From positions 1-61,059 of the forward strand of contig JAHEEA010000006.1 of the NCBI GenBank assembly GCA_024640945.1: a stretch of 61,059 nt of DNA, given 5' to 3'. Shown one piece after another: positions 11,023 through 21,368 of this stretch. Each line of letters starts with the position of its first letter. The stretch's first letter is position 1. The translations under genes were made by a program, and so were the position numbers. This DNA comes from Candidatus Methylopumilus sp. GTDB taxonomy: Bacteria; Pseudomonadota; Gammaproteobacteria; Burkholderiales; Methylophilaceae. The notes under the pieces were generated by a model that was given only the letters and a program-made list of their open reading frames with translations, ran no database searches and was not told where the DNA came from.

Positions 11023-11184
11023 CTAATCCCCCACAGCTGCTGTAATAAACCTAAGTTGATCAAACCTCGAATTATCTTGCTTAAGTGCGGGTATCAAAGC
11101 TTTAGCAAAAAGCTCCCTCATTTCTTTACTATCGATATTTATACGTATAGCCTCAGATGTGCCTTGTAATACACGGGTCAATTT
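11023..11184 (-). pseudogene. Possible gene remnant at the left end of the tRNA-His island
   Basis: On the minus strand a frame ending EMRELFAKALIPALKQDN ... RFITAAVGD then stop stays open for about 50 codons, with an in-frame stop further upstream and no credible start. Its composition looks like the C-terminus of a real protein. It may be what is left of an element gene; the family is not recognised. The remaining bases of 10887-11344 hold no other recognisable gene, only the leader of the RTX gene. Confidence 0.3.
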
Positions 11185-11344
11185 TCAGATGGTATTCATG
11201 ATAAATGTCATTGTAAAGTAAATAACGCCTTAAAAAAGCAGTTACATAAACAATTCAAGGCGATTTTGATGTGAGTCAATACGTTGTTATTTGGAGTGAA
11301 TTAAAATGAGCGCGTTAGGATTATATTAGGAATATCAGAGGTTA

Positions 11345-14300
11345 ATGATGGCAAATCCAATCACCCCATATTTAGTAACATCTTCTGTAGAAGATCTTAC
11401 TTTTCTTACGAATGCGCTTTTGTTGGGCGGTTCGTCGGCTTCATCGGGCATTCTGATTGATCCTGCTACTATAAATGTGAACGCCTCTGCGCCTGATGCG
11501 ATTAATATTTATGATGGAAGTTTAGCGGCGCTTGGGATCGGCGCTGGTTTGCTGATGACTTCTGGCACCACGCCAGGCTTGGATAATACCGTGGGTTGGT
11601 TTGGGCAAGACAACACGGGTGCGAATGGTTATAACAACGGTAATGCGGCCATTGACGCCGTGGTCAATGCAGTGTTTCAAACTTCGTCTTATGATGCCTC
11701 TACGCTAAGCTTTAGCTTTACTGCGACAGATCAGACATCGCAATCGGTGAGTTTTGATATTGTTTTTGGCTCTGAAGAGTATCCTGAATGGGTAGACCAA
11801 TTCGTCGATTGCGCGGTGGTGATTGTCAACGGCGTTAACTATGCCTATTTTAATCATGACCCAAATAGCCCACTCAGTGTGATTGGGTCTAATTTGGCGA
11901 ATGGCTATTTCCAAGATAACTCAGGCAACGTGTTGCCTATTGAATACGATGGCGTGAGCCATGTTCTAAAAATTATTGCGCCCATCAATGCTGGTATTAA
12001 CACGATAGAAATTGGAATTTCAGATACTGGCGACCACGTGTATGACAGCGGTATTTTTATTTCCAATCTAGCTGCTGGTAACTTACCTGGTAACGGGGTT
12101 GTTATTACGCCAGATGTGCCATGTACAGATAGTGCTGATACATTAGTTGGCACTATTAAAGACGAGTTTATTGAGTTAAAGGCTGGTGATGACGTTGCTT
12201 ATGCCGGCGGCGGTGATGATATCGTCATGGCTGGTGAGGGGGATGATACTGTTTATGGCGGCTCGGGCAATGATGTCATCGAGGGTGATGCAGGTAATGA
12301 TTACCTTGATGGTGGCGATGGCATATCTAATACCGCAGTGTATAAGGGCCAGTATTCTGACTATGCTGTCCACTATAGTGCTGGAACAAGCACCTATAGG
12401 CTAAACAACACGAATGGATTAGAAGGGATAGATACGCTTAAAAATATCCAATTGGTGAAGTTTAACAACGGATTATATGACCTCACTACAACAGGATTAA
12501 CCTTACACACAGACGGCGTAGTTACTCCTCCAAACTCTGTTGGTGCGGTAGTCTTAAGCGGCGCGGCAACGGCAGGAAATAGCTTGCAAGCATTAGTGCT
12601 GGATGCAGACGGTTTTACTGGCATAGTTGATTACCAATGGCAGGTGTTAAGCGGCTCTTCATGGCTTGATACAGGCGTGACGACTAAAAATTACGACCTC
12701 ACTACTGCAGATTTAGGTAAAACACTTAAAGTTTTAGTGAGTTACATTGATGCGAATGGCAATGCGGAGTCGCCAATCAGTAATGCTGTGTTAATCCCGC
12801 AAGTTTCAACCAAACTAACGATTAGTCCAATGGTGATTGATGCGCCAGCAGGCGCAAGTGTGATGGATCCATTCACCACCTTAATTAAAAATGCCGTCGC
12901 TTTGGGTATGACGCCTAACCAAGCGGAAGCAGCAATTAAAAGTGCTTTTGGTGTTGATGGTGCAATCGATTTAGCAAGCTATAATGCCTATGCCATATTG
13001 ACTAGCAATCTAGCAGATACAAATGCTTTGCACTTTATCAAAACTGAAGCGCAAATTGCGATGACCGCTTCGGTATCTGACCCAACAGGCATTAACATCG
13101 CATTAGCGGCCTTGGATTATGCAAGTAATAATCAGGTGATTGATTTAACGAATCTCAACGATATTGTTAGCATGGGGGTAGGTTTGTCCAATGCCACTTT
13201 TGCCCACGGTCTTAACGTTGATATGGCGGATGCAACATCATTTAATTTAGCAACTAACTCCGTTGTTTCAGTATGGAATGATTGGGCAGGTCAAAAAGAT
13301 AATCTCAAGCCATTCTTGAACCATTTGGAGTTGATTAGCAGTCACATTAATCAAGCACCAGAGGGCAGCGCTATCGAGCAGCTACCTAATGCGGTTCAGG
13401 CAGTAGATTATATTATTTCGGATAGCAGTTTATTGTCAGGATTTACAGATCCAGAGGGAAATACGCTCTCGGTCATTAATTTAACAGCGGATCAAGGCGG
13501 TACCATTTCACAAAATTTGGATAGTACTTGGACTTTTGTGTTGAATTCAGATTATGTCGGCCCAGTCGAGTTAAGTTATCAAGTAAGTGATGGCTTGGGC
13601 GGCGTGATTAATGCATCGCAAATGTTGGTCGTGGATGCAAGTTTAATCCCCATTGTTAATCACTCACCAATAGGCACCTTGAGTATCGTGGGAAGCGCAA
13701 TTGATGGCGCTGTTTTGAGCCTTGTAAATACATTAGCGGATGTGGATCAAATTCCGTTAACAGGGCCTTGTGCGATGGTTTATCAATGGTATTCAAACAA
13801 TCAGGAGATTGTTGGTGCAAATCAAAGCGCATATGAAATAAAGACGGCTGATATTGGCAAAACGATTACAGTTTCAGCCAGTTATACAGACTTGGGCAAT
13901 ACCGCGGAAAGCGTTTTATCTCAGGCTACAAACGCTGTGATTGCTGGGCTAAATTTAGTCGGCACGTCATCTGCAAATACGCTGAATGGTAGTGAAGGCT
14001 CTGATAAGATTGATGGTTTAGCGGGCAATGACACAATTAATGGTGCAGGTGGCAATGACCTGATTACTGGCGGTGTTGGAAACGACACAATGAACGGCGG
14101 TTCAGGCTCGGACCTGTATCTTTTGGCATTAACAGCTGATCATGCCGTCGCTGAAATTCAAGATACTGGATTAACGGGCAGTGATGAAGTACGCTTTACT
14201 TCTACTAAAGCAAGCACGCTAAATTTGTATGCAGGCGATACTGGGATTGAAACGGTTGTGATTGGCACAGGCACTGCAGCTTCTGCGGTCACAACTGGCG

Positions 14301-15685
14301 CCACCGCCAATAACATCAACGCATCACTCGTTGCGAATGCACTCTCGATCACAGGCAACAATGGTAACAACACCCTCACCGGCACTGCTTATGCTGACAC
14401 CCTAACAGGCAATGGCGGAGCTGACACCCTCAATGGCGGCACAGGCGCAGATACAATGATTGGTGGCGATGGCAATGACACCTATGTGGTGGATAACACA
14501 GGCGATGTCGTGACTGAAACCAATGCGCTCACTGCAGGTGGTACTGATCTTGTTCAGGTGGCAATCACAACCGCAGGTGGCACTTATACCCTAGGCAGTA
14601 ACCTTGAGAATGCCACGCTCACCAACACAGTGGCTTATAACCTCACAGGCAATAGTCTTAACAACACACTCACAGGGAATGCAGCGAACAACACCCTAGA
14701 TGGTAGTGCTGGTACAGATACGCTAGTAGGTGGTGCTGGCAATGATACTTATCTTGTCGACATCATCACAGCCTCAGGCGCACTAGAAGATACGTTGACT
14801 GAAGCATCAAAAGCAGGGACTGATACGATTCAATTGCGTGGCACTTATAGTGGTGCATTAGCTAACCTAACGTTAGCTACCAACTTCGAGAACTTAGATA
14901 TCAGTGCAACAGCTAGCAGTCTCTACAACCTCACAGGTAACACTTCTAACAACGTGCTTACAGGCAATGATGCGAATAACACCCTAAGTGGCGGTACAGG
15001 TGCAGATGCCTTGATCGGTGGGTTAGGGAATGATACTTACGTAGTCGATAACGTTAGCGATACAGTTACTGAGTATGCAGACCAAGGTACGGATACCATT
15101 CAATCTTCGGTGACATTCTCACTCGCAAACTTTATTGAGAGCCTCACGCTAACAGGCACAAGTGCCATTAACGGCACAGGCAATACATTAGACAACACCC
15201 TCACAGGTAACTCTGGTGTAAACACGCTCAATGGCGGTGATGGTAACGATAGCCTCTCTGGCCTAGCTGGAAATGACGTGTTAAATGGGGGGGGCGGTAA
15301 TGACATCCTAAGTGGCGGTGCAGGTAGTGACAACCTAACAGGTGGACTAGGTGCTGACCATTTCGTGTTTGATACGGCATTGAATGCAACTACAAATAAG
15401 GACACCATTACTGACTTTACGCATGGCACAGATAAGATAGACCTGCAGAATCTGGTTATGACGGCACTAGGGGGAACAGAAGGTGCATTATCCACCAATC
15501 AATTCTGGTCAGGTGCTGGCGTTGTGAAAGGCCATGATACTGATGACCGTGTTGTTTACAACACCACCACAGGTGCACTTTATTATGATGCTGATGGCAG
15601 TGGCTCAGGTGCTGCCATTCAGTTCGCAATCATTGGTGCGACAACCCATGCTGCACTCACCTATCAGGATTTCTTGATTGTTTAA
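11345..15685 (+). CDS. Giant RTX-type secreted calcium-binding protein with choice-of-anchor-L-like N-terminus
   Basis: A 1446-residue acidic protein without a Sec signal. Residues about 30-245 resemble the choice-of-anchor L domain (SFDIVFGSEEYPEWVDQF is diagnostic). Then come RTX nonapeptides GGxGxDxxx (about 275-325), two Ig-like sandwich domains (about 400-490 and 780-870) with a cadherin-like domain between, and many more RTX repeats from about 880 to 1380. The C-terminal LTYQDFLIV-type tail fits type I secretion. Likely a cell-surface or released adhesin/biofilm protein. The start is ATG-ATG after AGAGG; 11348 is the alternative. It is the only large gene in the tRNA-His island; no type I transporter lies nearby. 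Function is inferred. Confidence 0.85.
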   Translation: MMANPITPYLVTSSVEDLTFLTNALLLGGSSASSGILIDPATINVNASAPDAINIYDGSLAALGIGAGLLMTSGTTPGLDNTVGWFGQDNTGANGYNNGNAAIDAVVNAVFQTSSYDASTLSFSFTATDQTSQSVSFDIVFGSEEYPEWVDQFVDCAVVIVNGVNYAYFNHDPNSPLSVIGSNLANGYFQDNSGNVLPIEYDGVSHVLKIIAPINAGINTIEIGISDTGDHVYDSGIFISNLAAGNLPGNGVVITPDVPCTDSADTLVGTIKDEFIELKAGDDVAYAGGGDDIVMAGEGDDTVYGGSGNDVIEGDAGNDYLDGGDGISNTAVYKGQYSDYAVHYSAGTSTYRLNNTNGLEGIDTLKNIQLVKFNNGLYDLTTTGLTLHTDGVVTPPNSVGAVVLSGAATAGNSLQALVLDADGFTGIVDYQWQVLSGSSWLDTGVTTKNYDLTTADLGKTLKVLVSYIDANGNAESPISNAVLIPQVSTKLTISPMVIDAPAGASVMDPFTTLIKNAVALGMTPNQAEAAIKSAFGVDGAIDLASYNAYAILTSNLADTNALHFIKTEAQIAMTASVSDPTGINIALAALDYASNNQVIDLTNLNDIVSMGVGLSNATFAHGLNVDMADATSFNLATNSVVSVWNDWAGQKDNLKPFLNHLELISSHINQAPEGSAIEQLPNAVQAVDYIISDSSLLSGFTDPEGNTLSVINLTADQGGTISQNLDSTWTFVLNSDYVGPVELSYQVSDGLGGVINASQMLVVDASLIPIVNHSPIGTLSIVGSAIDGAVLSLVNTLADVDQIPLTGPCAMVYQWYSNNQEIVGANQSAYEIKTADIGKTITVSASYTDLGNTAESVLSQATNAVIAGLNLVGTSSANTLNGSEGSDKIDGLAGNDTINGAGGNDLITGGVGNDTMNGGSGSDLYLLALTADHAVAEIQDTGLTGSDEVRFTSTKASTLNLYAGDTGIETVVIGTGTAASAVTTGATANNINASLVANALSITGNNGNNTLTGTAYADTLTGNGGADTLNGGTGADTMIGGDGNDTYVVDNTGDVVTETNALTAGGTDLVQVAITTAGGTYTLGSNLENATLTNTVAYNLTGNSLNNTLTGNAANNTLDGSAGTDTLVGGAGNDTYLVDIITASGALEDTLTEASKAGTDTIQLRGTYSGALANLTLATNFENLDISATASSLYNLTGNTSNNVLTGNDANNTLSGGTGADALIGGLGNDTYVVDNVSDTVTEYADQGTDTIQSSVTFSLANFIESLTLTGTSAINGTGNTLDNTLTGNSGVNTLNGGDGNDSLSGLAGNDVLNGGGGNDILSGGAGSDNLTGGLGADHFVFDTALNATTNKDTITDFTHGTDKIDLQNLVMTALGGTEGALSTNQFWSGAGVVKGHDTDDRVVYNTTTGALYYDADGSGSGAAIQFAIIGATTHAALTYQDFLIV

Positions 15686-15818
15686 ATACGTAATTCTTGA
15701 TTTTTTGTAAGAGAGCAGGTATCTCAATATTTAAAAAGAGTTATCTTTGATACCCCCCTTCAATGAAAATGCAGGGAGTGTTTTCGAGATGGAGATATAA
15801 TTTGTTCGTAATTTAGGT

Positions 15819-15857
15819 GGATGTTTACACATCCTTTTGTCCTTTTGATTAGGACAA
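15819..15857 (+). terminator. Tandem hairpins downstream of the RTX gene (weak terminator)
   Basis: GGATGT-TTAC-ACATCC followed by TTTTG, then TTGTCCT-TTTTGATT-type loop-AGGACAA. These may terminate RTX transcription. The 370-base stretch 15686-16056 otherwise contains only these hairpins, the tRNA-His repeat and the leader of the next gene. Confidence 0.45.
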
Positions 15858-15915
15858 GGCATAAATTTCAGCTTGTTAACCTATTTTTGTAATTGGTTAG
15901 ACTTAAGTGGGTCGC

Positions 15916-15960
15916 TTGTGATTCCAGTTGTCGTGGGTTCGAGCCCCATCAGCCACCCCA
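15916..15960 (+). repeat. Right attachment repeat: tRNA-His 3'-half fragment
   Basis: Exact 45-base copy of the tRNA-His sequence from the anticodon loop to CCA. It lacks the 5' half, so it is not a functional tRNA and marks the right end of the island. Confidence 0.9.
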
Positions 15961-16056
15961 ACCTTCATCTCAATAAAATTAACAAAGTAGATGACATTTT
16001 AAGTATTAATTGAATATAATCCATCCTGCAAATATTTTAGTATAGAAAGCTATAAA

Positions 16057-16944
16057 ATGAATAAATTACTAGTTACGGCTTTAATCGCTTCAGGCTTGCT
16101 AGCATCAACGATGGTGAGCGCTGAAGAAGTTTCAGGCAGGGGATGGTATGTAGGCGCTACAGCAGGTTATGGCCGCTCAAATGGTGGTGACATAAGACAA
16201 ACTGGAACAGCCCATGCTCGCGTGCCTTTCGTGCTTGATGAAGCAGACGAATATGATTTACCAGTTAACGTAACTGGCAAGGCAAAGAATGAGGATTTTG
16301 GTCTTGGTGGATTGAGCGTTGGTTATGAATGGGGTACATCAAGCAATATCAAGCCATCTATTGAGTTTGAAGGTCTTTATTTGAGTGGCAATCAGAAAGC
16401 ACATTTAAAGAACAAAAATACCGAAGTGGCTGTGACTCCAGGCACTAGTACACCAGTCGGTGAAAACGTCGAGCCAGGTGATCATACATTCTCAAATAGT
16501 GCTGATATGCGCTCATTTGCACTTATGGTAAACGGCATTGTTGGTTTTGATACTGGAACAATCTTTACACCATATGTTGGCGCTGGTGTCGGCATGGCTA
16601 AAACCAAGTTAAAAAATGCAAAATCTGCTCAAACATGTAAACTTTACAATGGCGAAGGCTCTTGCGGTCTCGAAATGTCTAATAGTCAGGTGGTAAATCA
16701 CTTTAATTCTGATGATAGCGATTCCGATTATGTTTTTGCAGCTCAAGCAAAGCTAGGTGTGCGAGCTGAGCTTTCAAAAGCTGTATCAATGTTTGCTGAA
16801 TATCGCTACCTACGTTTGAATTCGGCAGACTACAAGTTTGGTAGTACAGTTTATCAAACTCACGTAGAAACTGATGCATGGAGAGTTAAAACTGATTCAA
16901 CTGACTTCCATTTTGGTACAGTCGGTGTGCAATACGCATTCTAA
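16057..16944 (+). CDS. Outer-membrane beta-barrel protein (OmpA/OmpW-like porin fold)
   Basis: A 295-residue protein with a signal peptide (MNKLLVTALIASGLLASTMVSA, cleavage after Ala). The mature part has alternating hydrophobic strands and repeated Gly-Tyr turns: GWYVGATAGYGRS, GLGGLSVGYEWG, FTPYVGAGVGMA, ending in Phe (VGVQYAF), the usual signal for the BAM complex. The pattern matches the opacity/OMP_b-brl superfamily. Specific function is unknown. It lies just right of the tRNA-His island and ends in its own terminator. Confidence 0.85.
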   Translation: MNKLLVTALIASGLLASTMVSAEEVSGRGWYVGATAGYGRSNGGDIRQTGTAHARVPFVLDEADEYDLPVNVTGKAKNEDFGLGGLSVGYEWGTSSNIKPSIEFEGLYLSGNQKAHLKNKNTEVAVTPGTSTPVGENVEPGDHTFSNSADMRSFALMVNGIVGFDTGTIFTPYVGAGVGMAKTKLKNAKSAQTCKLYNGEGSCGLEMSNSQVVNHFNSDDSDSDYVFAAQAKLGVRAELSKAVSMFAEYRYLRLNSADYKFGSTVYQTHVETDAWRVKTDSTDFHFGTVGVQYAF

Positions 16945-16964
16945 ATAACTCTTAGTTTCTCTCC

Positions 16965-16993
16965 AAAAGCCCACCTAAGACGTGGGCTTTTTA
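16965..16993 (+). terminator. Terminator after the outer-membrane protein gene
   Basis: AAAAGCCCAC / GTGGGCTTTT stem with a 7-nt loop and T-run. Confidence 0.85.
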
Positions 16994-17102
16994 TTTGGAT
17001 GTTTTTTGTATTCGGTCGAGACATTCAATTTCGTAAATGAAGCATATGAGATGGCATATCGCTATAATAATCACGTCTTTAATCTAGAGTTCTATAACTT
17101 TC

Positions 17103-17315
17103 ATGAGTGTTGAAGTCCTTAATTTACCAGATGAAGTGATTTGTCCTTGTAGCGGTACAACACGTCGCAAGGTGATTGGTCTATTCCAGCAAGGTTTAGA
17201 TGCCGAAGCGGTATCTAGAAGAACTGGCGCGCTTTCTGGTTGTGGTGGTTGTGAGTGGGATATTGGGCAAATTAAAGAGGCGCTTGATGCTGTAAATTCA
17301 ATGGAAGGGCAATAG
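17103..17315 (+). CDS. BFD-like (2Fe-2S)-binding protein
   Basis: A 70-residue protein whose four cysteines are arranged CPC near residue 15 and GCGGCE near residue 48, matching the BFD-type [2Fe-2S] domain of bacterioferritin-associated ferredoxin. Such proteins transfer electrons, for example to release iron from bacterioferritin. No bacterioferritin gene is adjacent. Starts at an ATG; the gene stands alone. Confidence 0.75.
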   Translation: MSVEVLNLPDEVICPCSGTTRRKVIGLFQQGLDAEAVSRRTGALSGCGGCEWDIGQIKEALDAVNSMEGQ

Positions 17316-17586
17316 AGTTAATGGTGCGCCATGGAAAAGCTTTGTGAGTTCTTGGGCTGTCAAATTTGAGTGCGCGGCATTATCAAATAAGTATCGATAA
17401 GGACTTTGAAAATTGCATATTGCAATTGTTTTGATGTTTTTGAAAAAACAAAGCCAATATTGCTCCAAGCATTGATATATCTTTAGCCCCGAGATTTTTA
17501 TGTTTATAAAGATTGTATAAGTCTCTTTGCGAAACGAACTTCTTGAAGACCCCATTAGGCATAGCTTTTAAAATTTTTATTAACAC
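17316..17586 (-). pseudogene. Possible frameshifted small gene remnant
   Basis: Between the BFD-like gene and the ThiF-family gene are about 300 bases. On the minus strand one frame reads MPNGVFKKFVSQRDLYNLYK ... NLGAKDISMLGAILALFFQK, and after a shift near 17400 a second frame continues LFDNAAHSNLTAQELTKLFH. Two abutting protein-like frames suggest one gene broken by a frameshift, but neither half is recognised and the signal could be chance in AT-rich DNA. Confidence 0.25.
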
Positions 17587-17616
17587 TTTAATAATATTGT
17601 GAAGTGAAAAAACTCA

Positions 17617-18366
17617 ATGAACGATAATCAACTTCTTCGATACAGCAGACACATTCTCCTTCCGCAAATTGCTTATGAAGGTCAAGAGCGGCTGACTGAA
17701 AGCCATGCATTGATTGTTGGTGCTGGCGGCCTGGGTTCTCCAGCTGCACTTTATATGGCTGCTGGGGGTCTAGGTGCGTTAACAATTTGTGATTTTGATA
17801 CGGTTGATTTAACCAATTTACAGCGTCAGATTATTCATACTACCGAGTCAGTTGGTATCAACAAAGCAGTCTCAGCTAAGCGCACATTAAATGCCATAAA
17901 TCCAGATGTTGTTGTGAATACAGTCCAAGATAAATCTACCGAAGATGCTTTTGAAAAGTTAATTGCGGCTTCAGATGTTGTATTGGATTGTTCTGATAAT
18001 TTTGCTACACGTTATGCGCTTAATCGTTTGTGTTTCAAACTCAAAAAACCTTTGGTCTCCGGTGCGGCGATAGGCTTTGAAGGGCAAGTAACTGTGTTTG
18101 ATTTTCGTCATCAAGCATCGCCTTGTTATCATTGCTTGTTCCCTGATGACGGATCAGAGACTGAGATGCGCTGTTCTGAGAATGGTGTTTTTTCACCATT
18201 AGTTGGGATGATTGGAACAACACAGGCTGCTGAAGCAATGAAGTTGCTTATGGGAATAGGCAAAAGTTTGGAAGGCCGCTTATTGTTGTTAGATGTCCTT
18301 AATATGGAATGGCGTACAATCAAATTAGGCAAAGATCATCAATGCGCTGTTTGTCATACCGCTTAA
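17617..18366 (+). CDS. moeB: ThiF/MoeB-family sulfur-carrier adenylyltransferase
   Basis: A 249-residue E1-like enzyme: nucleotide-binding GAGGLGSPAALYMAAGGLG, the Asp/Arg region DLTNLQRQIIH, SDNFATRYALN, and paired zinc-binding motifs CYHC (about 168) and CAVC (C-terminus). Members adenylate the C-terminal Gly-Gly of MoaD or ThiS for molybdopterin or thiamine synthesis. Length and lack of a rhodanese domain fit MoeB or HesA-type proteins; MoeB versus ThiF cannot be decided here. It stands alone, upstream of valS. Confidence 0.85.
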   Translation: MNDNQLLRYSRHILLPQIAYEGQERLTESHALIVGAGGLGSPAALYMAAGGLGALTICDFDTVDLTNLQRQIIHTTESVGINKAVSAKRTLNAINPDVVVNTVQDKSTEDAFEKLIAASDVVLDCSDNFATRYALNRLCFKLKKPLVSGAAIGFEGQVTVFDFRHQASPCYHCLFPDDGSETEMRCSENGVFSPLVGMIGTTQAAEAMKLLMGIGKSLEGRLLLLDVLNMEWRTIKLGKDHQCAVCHTA

Positions 18367-18428
18367 AGTTTCAAGAATCCCCGTTCACTCCTGGTTAAGA
18401 ATTAAGGCGCTTATGTTAAAATCGCGCC

Positions 18429-21281
18429 ATGAATACTGACAACAAAACAACACAAACTAACGAAGCTTCTGATAACGCATTAGCTAAATCTTTCGATCCT
18501 AAAACCATAGAAAGCAAATGGTATGAGTTTTGGGAAGGAAAAGGCTTTTATGCGGCAGGGCTAGACAACACTAAGCAAGATAATTTCTGTATTTTGCTGC
18601 CACCACCAAACGTCACAGGCACCTTGCATATGGGTCATGGTTTTAATCAAACCATCATGGACGCTTTGACTCGCTATCATCGTATGCGTGGCGATAATAC
18701 TTTATGGCAGCCAGGTACCGATCACGCTGGGATTGCAACGCAGATTGTGGTTGAGCGTCAGTTAGATGCACAAGGCATTAGCCGTCATGATTTAGGCCGT
18801 GAAAAATTCTTAGAAAAAGTTTGGGAATGGAAAGAGTATTCAGGCGGCACGATTACCAAACAAATGCGCCGCTTAGGTACTTCACCTGATTGGTCACGCG
18901 AGCGTTTCACTATGGATGCGGGCTTAAACAAAGTTGTGACCGAGAGCTTTGTTCGCTTATATAACGAAGGCCTTATTTATCGCGGTAAAAGATTAGTTAA
19001 CTGGGATCCAAAACTTGGTACTGCTGTTTCTGATTTGGAAGTAATTTCTGAAGAAGAAGATGGCTCAATGTGGCACATTAATTACCCATTGGCTGATGGT
19101 TCAGGCCATATGACTGTTGCGACAACGCGTCCAGAAACGATGTTGGGTGACGTGGCTGTGATGGTGCATCCTGAAGATGACCGTTATCAACATCTGATTG
19201 GTAAAAATGTTAAATTACCTTTATGTGATCGTGAGATTCCGATCATCGCTGATGACTATGTGGATCGTGAGTTTGGAACAGGGGTTGTTAAAGTAACTCC
19301 AGCACATGACTTTAACGATTACGCTGTTGGTCAGCGTCATGGCTTGCCCATGATTGGTATTTTGAATCTTGAGGGATTTGTGAATGAAGCCGCACCTAAA
19401 CAATATCAAGGTTTAGAGCGCTTTGCGGCACGCAAACAAATCGTTGCTGATTTAAAAGCGCAAGGATATTTGCTCAAGATTGATAAACATAAATTGAAGG
19501 TGCCTCGTGGCGACCGCACAGGTGTTGTGATTGAACCTATGCTAACAGATCAATGGTTTGTCGCTATGAGCAAGCCTGCTGATGATGGCAAAAGCATTAC
19601 ACAAAAAGCATTGGATGTGGTTGCTTCAGGTGAGATTAAGTTCTATCCAGAAAACTGGGTCAATACTTACAACCAATGGCTCAACAATATTCAAGATTGG
19701 TGTATTTCTCGTCAGCTTTGGTGGGGCCATCAAATCCCTGCTTGGTATAGCGATGATGGAAAAGTATATGTTGCACACGATGAAAATGAAGCTAAATCAT
19801 TAGCAGCAAAAGACGGATATACAGGCAATCTAAAACGTGACTATGATGTGCTCGATACTTGGTATTCATCTGCTTTGTGGCCGTTCTCAACTTTAGATTG
19901 GACGGGCGATGAAGAAAAAGACGCTGCCAATATTGCATTGCAGCAGTATCTTCCGTCATCTGTGTTGGTCACTGGCTTCGATATTATTTTCTTCTGGGTG
20001 GCACGTATGGTCATTATGACCAAACATATCACTGGCAAGATTCCATTTAAGGATGTTTACGTTCATGGCTTAATCCGCGATGCGGAAGGCCAAAAAATGT
20101 CTAAATCAAAAGGTAACGTCCTTGACCCAATTGATTTGATTGATGGCATTTCACTTGAAGATTTATTGAAAAAACGTACCACAGGATTAATGAATCCTAA
20201 GCAAGCTGAGAGTATTGAAAAGAAAACGCGTAAAGAATTTCCAGAGGGTATTTCTGCGTTTGGTACCGATGCATTGCGTTTCACTTTTGCAAGTCTTGCG
20301 AGTCCTGGTCGTGATATTAAATTTGATATGCAACGTTGCGAAGGATATCGCAACTTCTGTAACAAATTATGGAATGCAACACGATTTGTGTTGATGAATA
20401 CTGAAGGTCAGGATTGCGGATTAGAGCAATGCAGTACACAGCCTGAGGGTTATTTAAGCTTCTCACAAGCAGATCGTTGGATTGTGAGTCTATTGCAACG
20501 CGTTGAAGCTGATATTGAAAAAGGCTTTACAGACTACCGTTTTGATAACGTTGCCCAAAGCATTTATAAATTTGTTTGGGATGAATATTGCGATTGGTAT
20601 TTGGAAATTGCTAAGGTTCAAATTCAGCAAGGATCTGACTCTGAGAAGCGTGCAACGCGTCGTACTTTGCTTCGCGTATTAGAAACTATTTTGCGTTTAG
20701 CACATCCGGTGATGCCATTTATTACTGAGGAAATTTGGCAAACGATTGGCAAGATGAATGGAAAAACTGGTCTAAGTATTATGCTTGAAGTTTATCCAAA
20801 AGCTCAGCCAGAAAAGATCGATGAAAAGGCAGAGGCTTGGGTTGCATTATTAAAAGAGAGTGTTGATGCATGCCGTAGTTTAAGAGGTGAAATGAATATT
20901 TCACCTGCAACTAAAGTGCCATTAATTGCTGCGGGCGATGTAGTTCAATTACAGGCATACGCACCATATTTAAAAGCACTTGCGAAGTTGGCTGAAGTTG
21001 AAATTGTGACAGATTTACCTGAGGCTGATGCACCTGTGGCGCTGGCTGGTGAATTTAAATTGATGCTTAAAATTGAGATTGATGTCGCTGCTGAGAAAGA
21101 ACGTTTGGGCAAAGAGATCGCACGTTTAGAGGGTGAAATTTCTAAAGCGAACGGTAAGCTTACTAATGAAAGTTTTGTGGCAAGAGCACCTGCCGCTGTT
21201 GTTGAACAAGAGAAGGCGAGGGTTGCTGAGTTTTCTGCAAGTCTGGAAAAATTGAAGACCCAATTGCAGAAATTGAAGTAG
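18429..21281 (+). CDS. valS: Valyl-tRNA synthetase
   Basis: A 950-residue class I synthetase. Visible are the HIGH-type motif in [17 protein letters not shown], the CP1 editing region ([18 protein letters not shown]), the KMSKS motif as KMSKSKGN, the [10 protein letters not shown] anticodon domain and a C-terminal coiled coil ending in [12 protein letters not shown]. It charges tRNA-Val. The ATG lies just after a TTATGTTAAAATCG promoter-like stretch. Followed by a strong terminator. Confidence 0.98.
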   Translation: MNTDNKTTQTNEASDNALAKSFDPKTIESKWYEFWEGKGFYAAGLDNTKQDNFCILLPPPNVTGTLHMGHGFNQTIMDALTRYHRMRGDNTLWQPGTDHAGIATQIVVERQLDAQGISRHDLGREKFLEKVWEWKEYSGGTITKQMRRLGTSPDWSRERFTMDAGLNKVVTESFVRLYNEGLIYRGKRLVNWDPKLGTAVSDLEVISEEEDGSMWHINYPLADGSGHMTVATTRPETMLGDVAVMVHPEDDRYQHLIGKNVKLPLCDREIPIIADDYVDREFGTGVVKVTPAHDFNDYAVGQRHGLPMIGILNLEGFVNEAAPKQYQGLERFAARKQIVADLKAQGYLLKIDKHKLKVPRGDRTGVVIEPMLTDQWFVAMSKPADDGKSITQKALDVVASGEIKFYPENWVNTYNQWLNNIQDWCISRQLWWGHQIPAWYSDDGKVYVAHDENEAKSLAAKDGYTGNLKRDYDVLDTWYSSALWPFSTLDWTGDEEKDAANIALQQYLPSSVLVTGFDIIFFWVARMVIMTKHITGKIPFKDVYVHGLIRDAEGQKMSKSKGNVLDPIDLIDGISLEDLLKKRTTGLMNPKQAESIEKKTRKEFPEGISAFGTDALRFTFASLASPGRDIKFDMQRCEGYRNFCNKLWNATRFVLMNTEGQDCGLEQCSTQPEGYLSFSQADRWIVSLLQRVEADIEKGFTDYRFDNVAQSIYKFVWDEYCDWYLEIAKVQIQQGSDSEKRATRRTLLRVLETILRLAHPVMPFITEEIWQTIGKMNGKTGLSIMLEVYPKAQPEKIDEKAEAWVALLKESVDACRSLRGEMNISPATKVPLIAAGDVVQLQAYAPYLKALAKLAEVEIVTDLPEADAPVALAGEFKLMLKIEIDVAAEKERLGKEIARLEGEISKANGKLTNESFVARAPAAVVEQEKARVAEFSASLEKLKTQLQKLK

Positions 21282-21293
21282 CAAATTAATAAT

Positions 21294-21323
21294 AAAAAAG
21301 GCAGCTAAAGCTGCCTTTTTTAT
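21294..21323. terminator. Bidirectional terminator after valS
   Basis: A-run, AAGGCAGCT / AGCTGCCTT stem, T-run. It can also stop the convergent two-component operon on the minus strand. Confidence 0.88.
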
Positions 21324-21368
21324 TATCTGAAGAGGTTAGCGCGCCCAATCTATTTCGGCAGGGTCACA

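Larger units (their letters stand above)
10887..15960 (+). mobile_element. tRNA-His island, about 5.07 kb, carrying one RTX protein gene
   Basis: The region is bounded by the intact tRNA-His and a 45-bp perfect copy of its 3' half, the standard product of tyrosine-recombinase integration into a tRNA. Inside are the giant RTX gene and a short minus-strand ORF remnant. No integrase is recognisable, so the island appears to be a reduced, non-autonomous relic or one mobilised in trans. Island status is inferred from the repeat; the repeat itself is seen. Confidence 0.75.

Noticed and set aside
10957-11169. 70-codon plus-strand frame after tRNA-His
   Set aside because: No ribosome-binding site, composition not protein-like, and it is opposite the more plausible minus-strand remnant.
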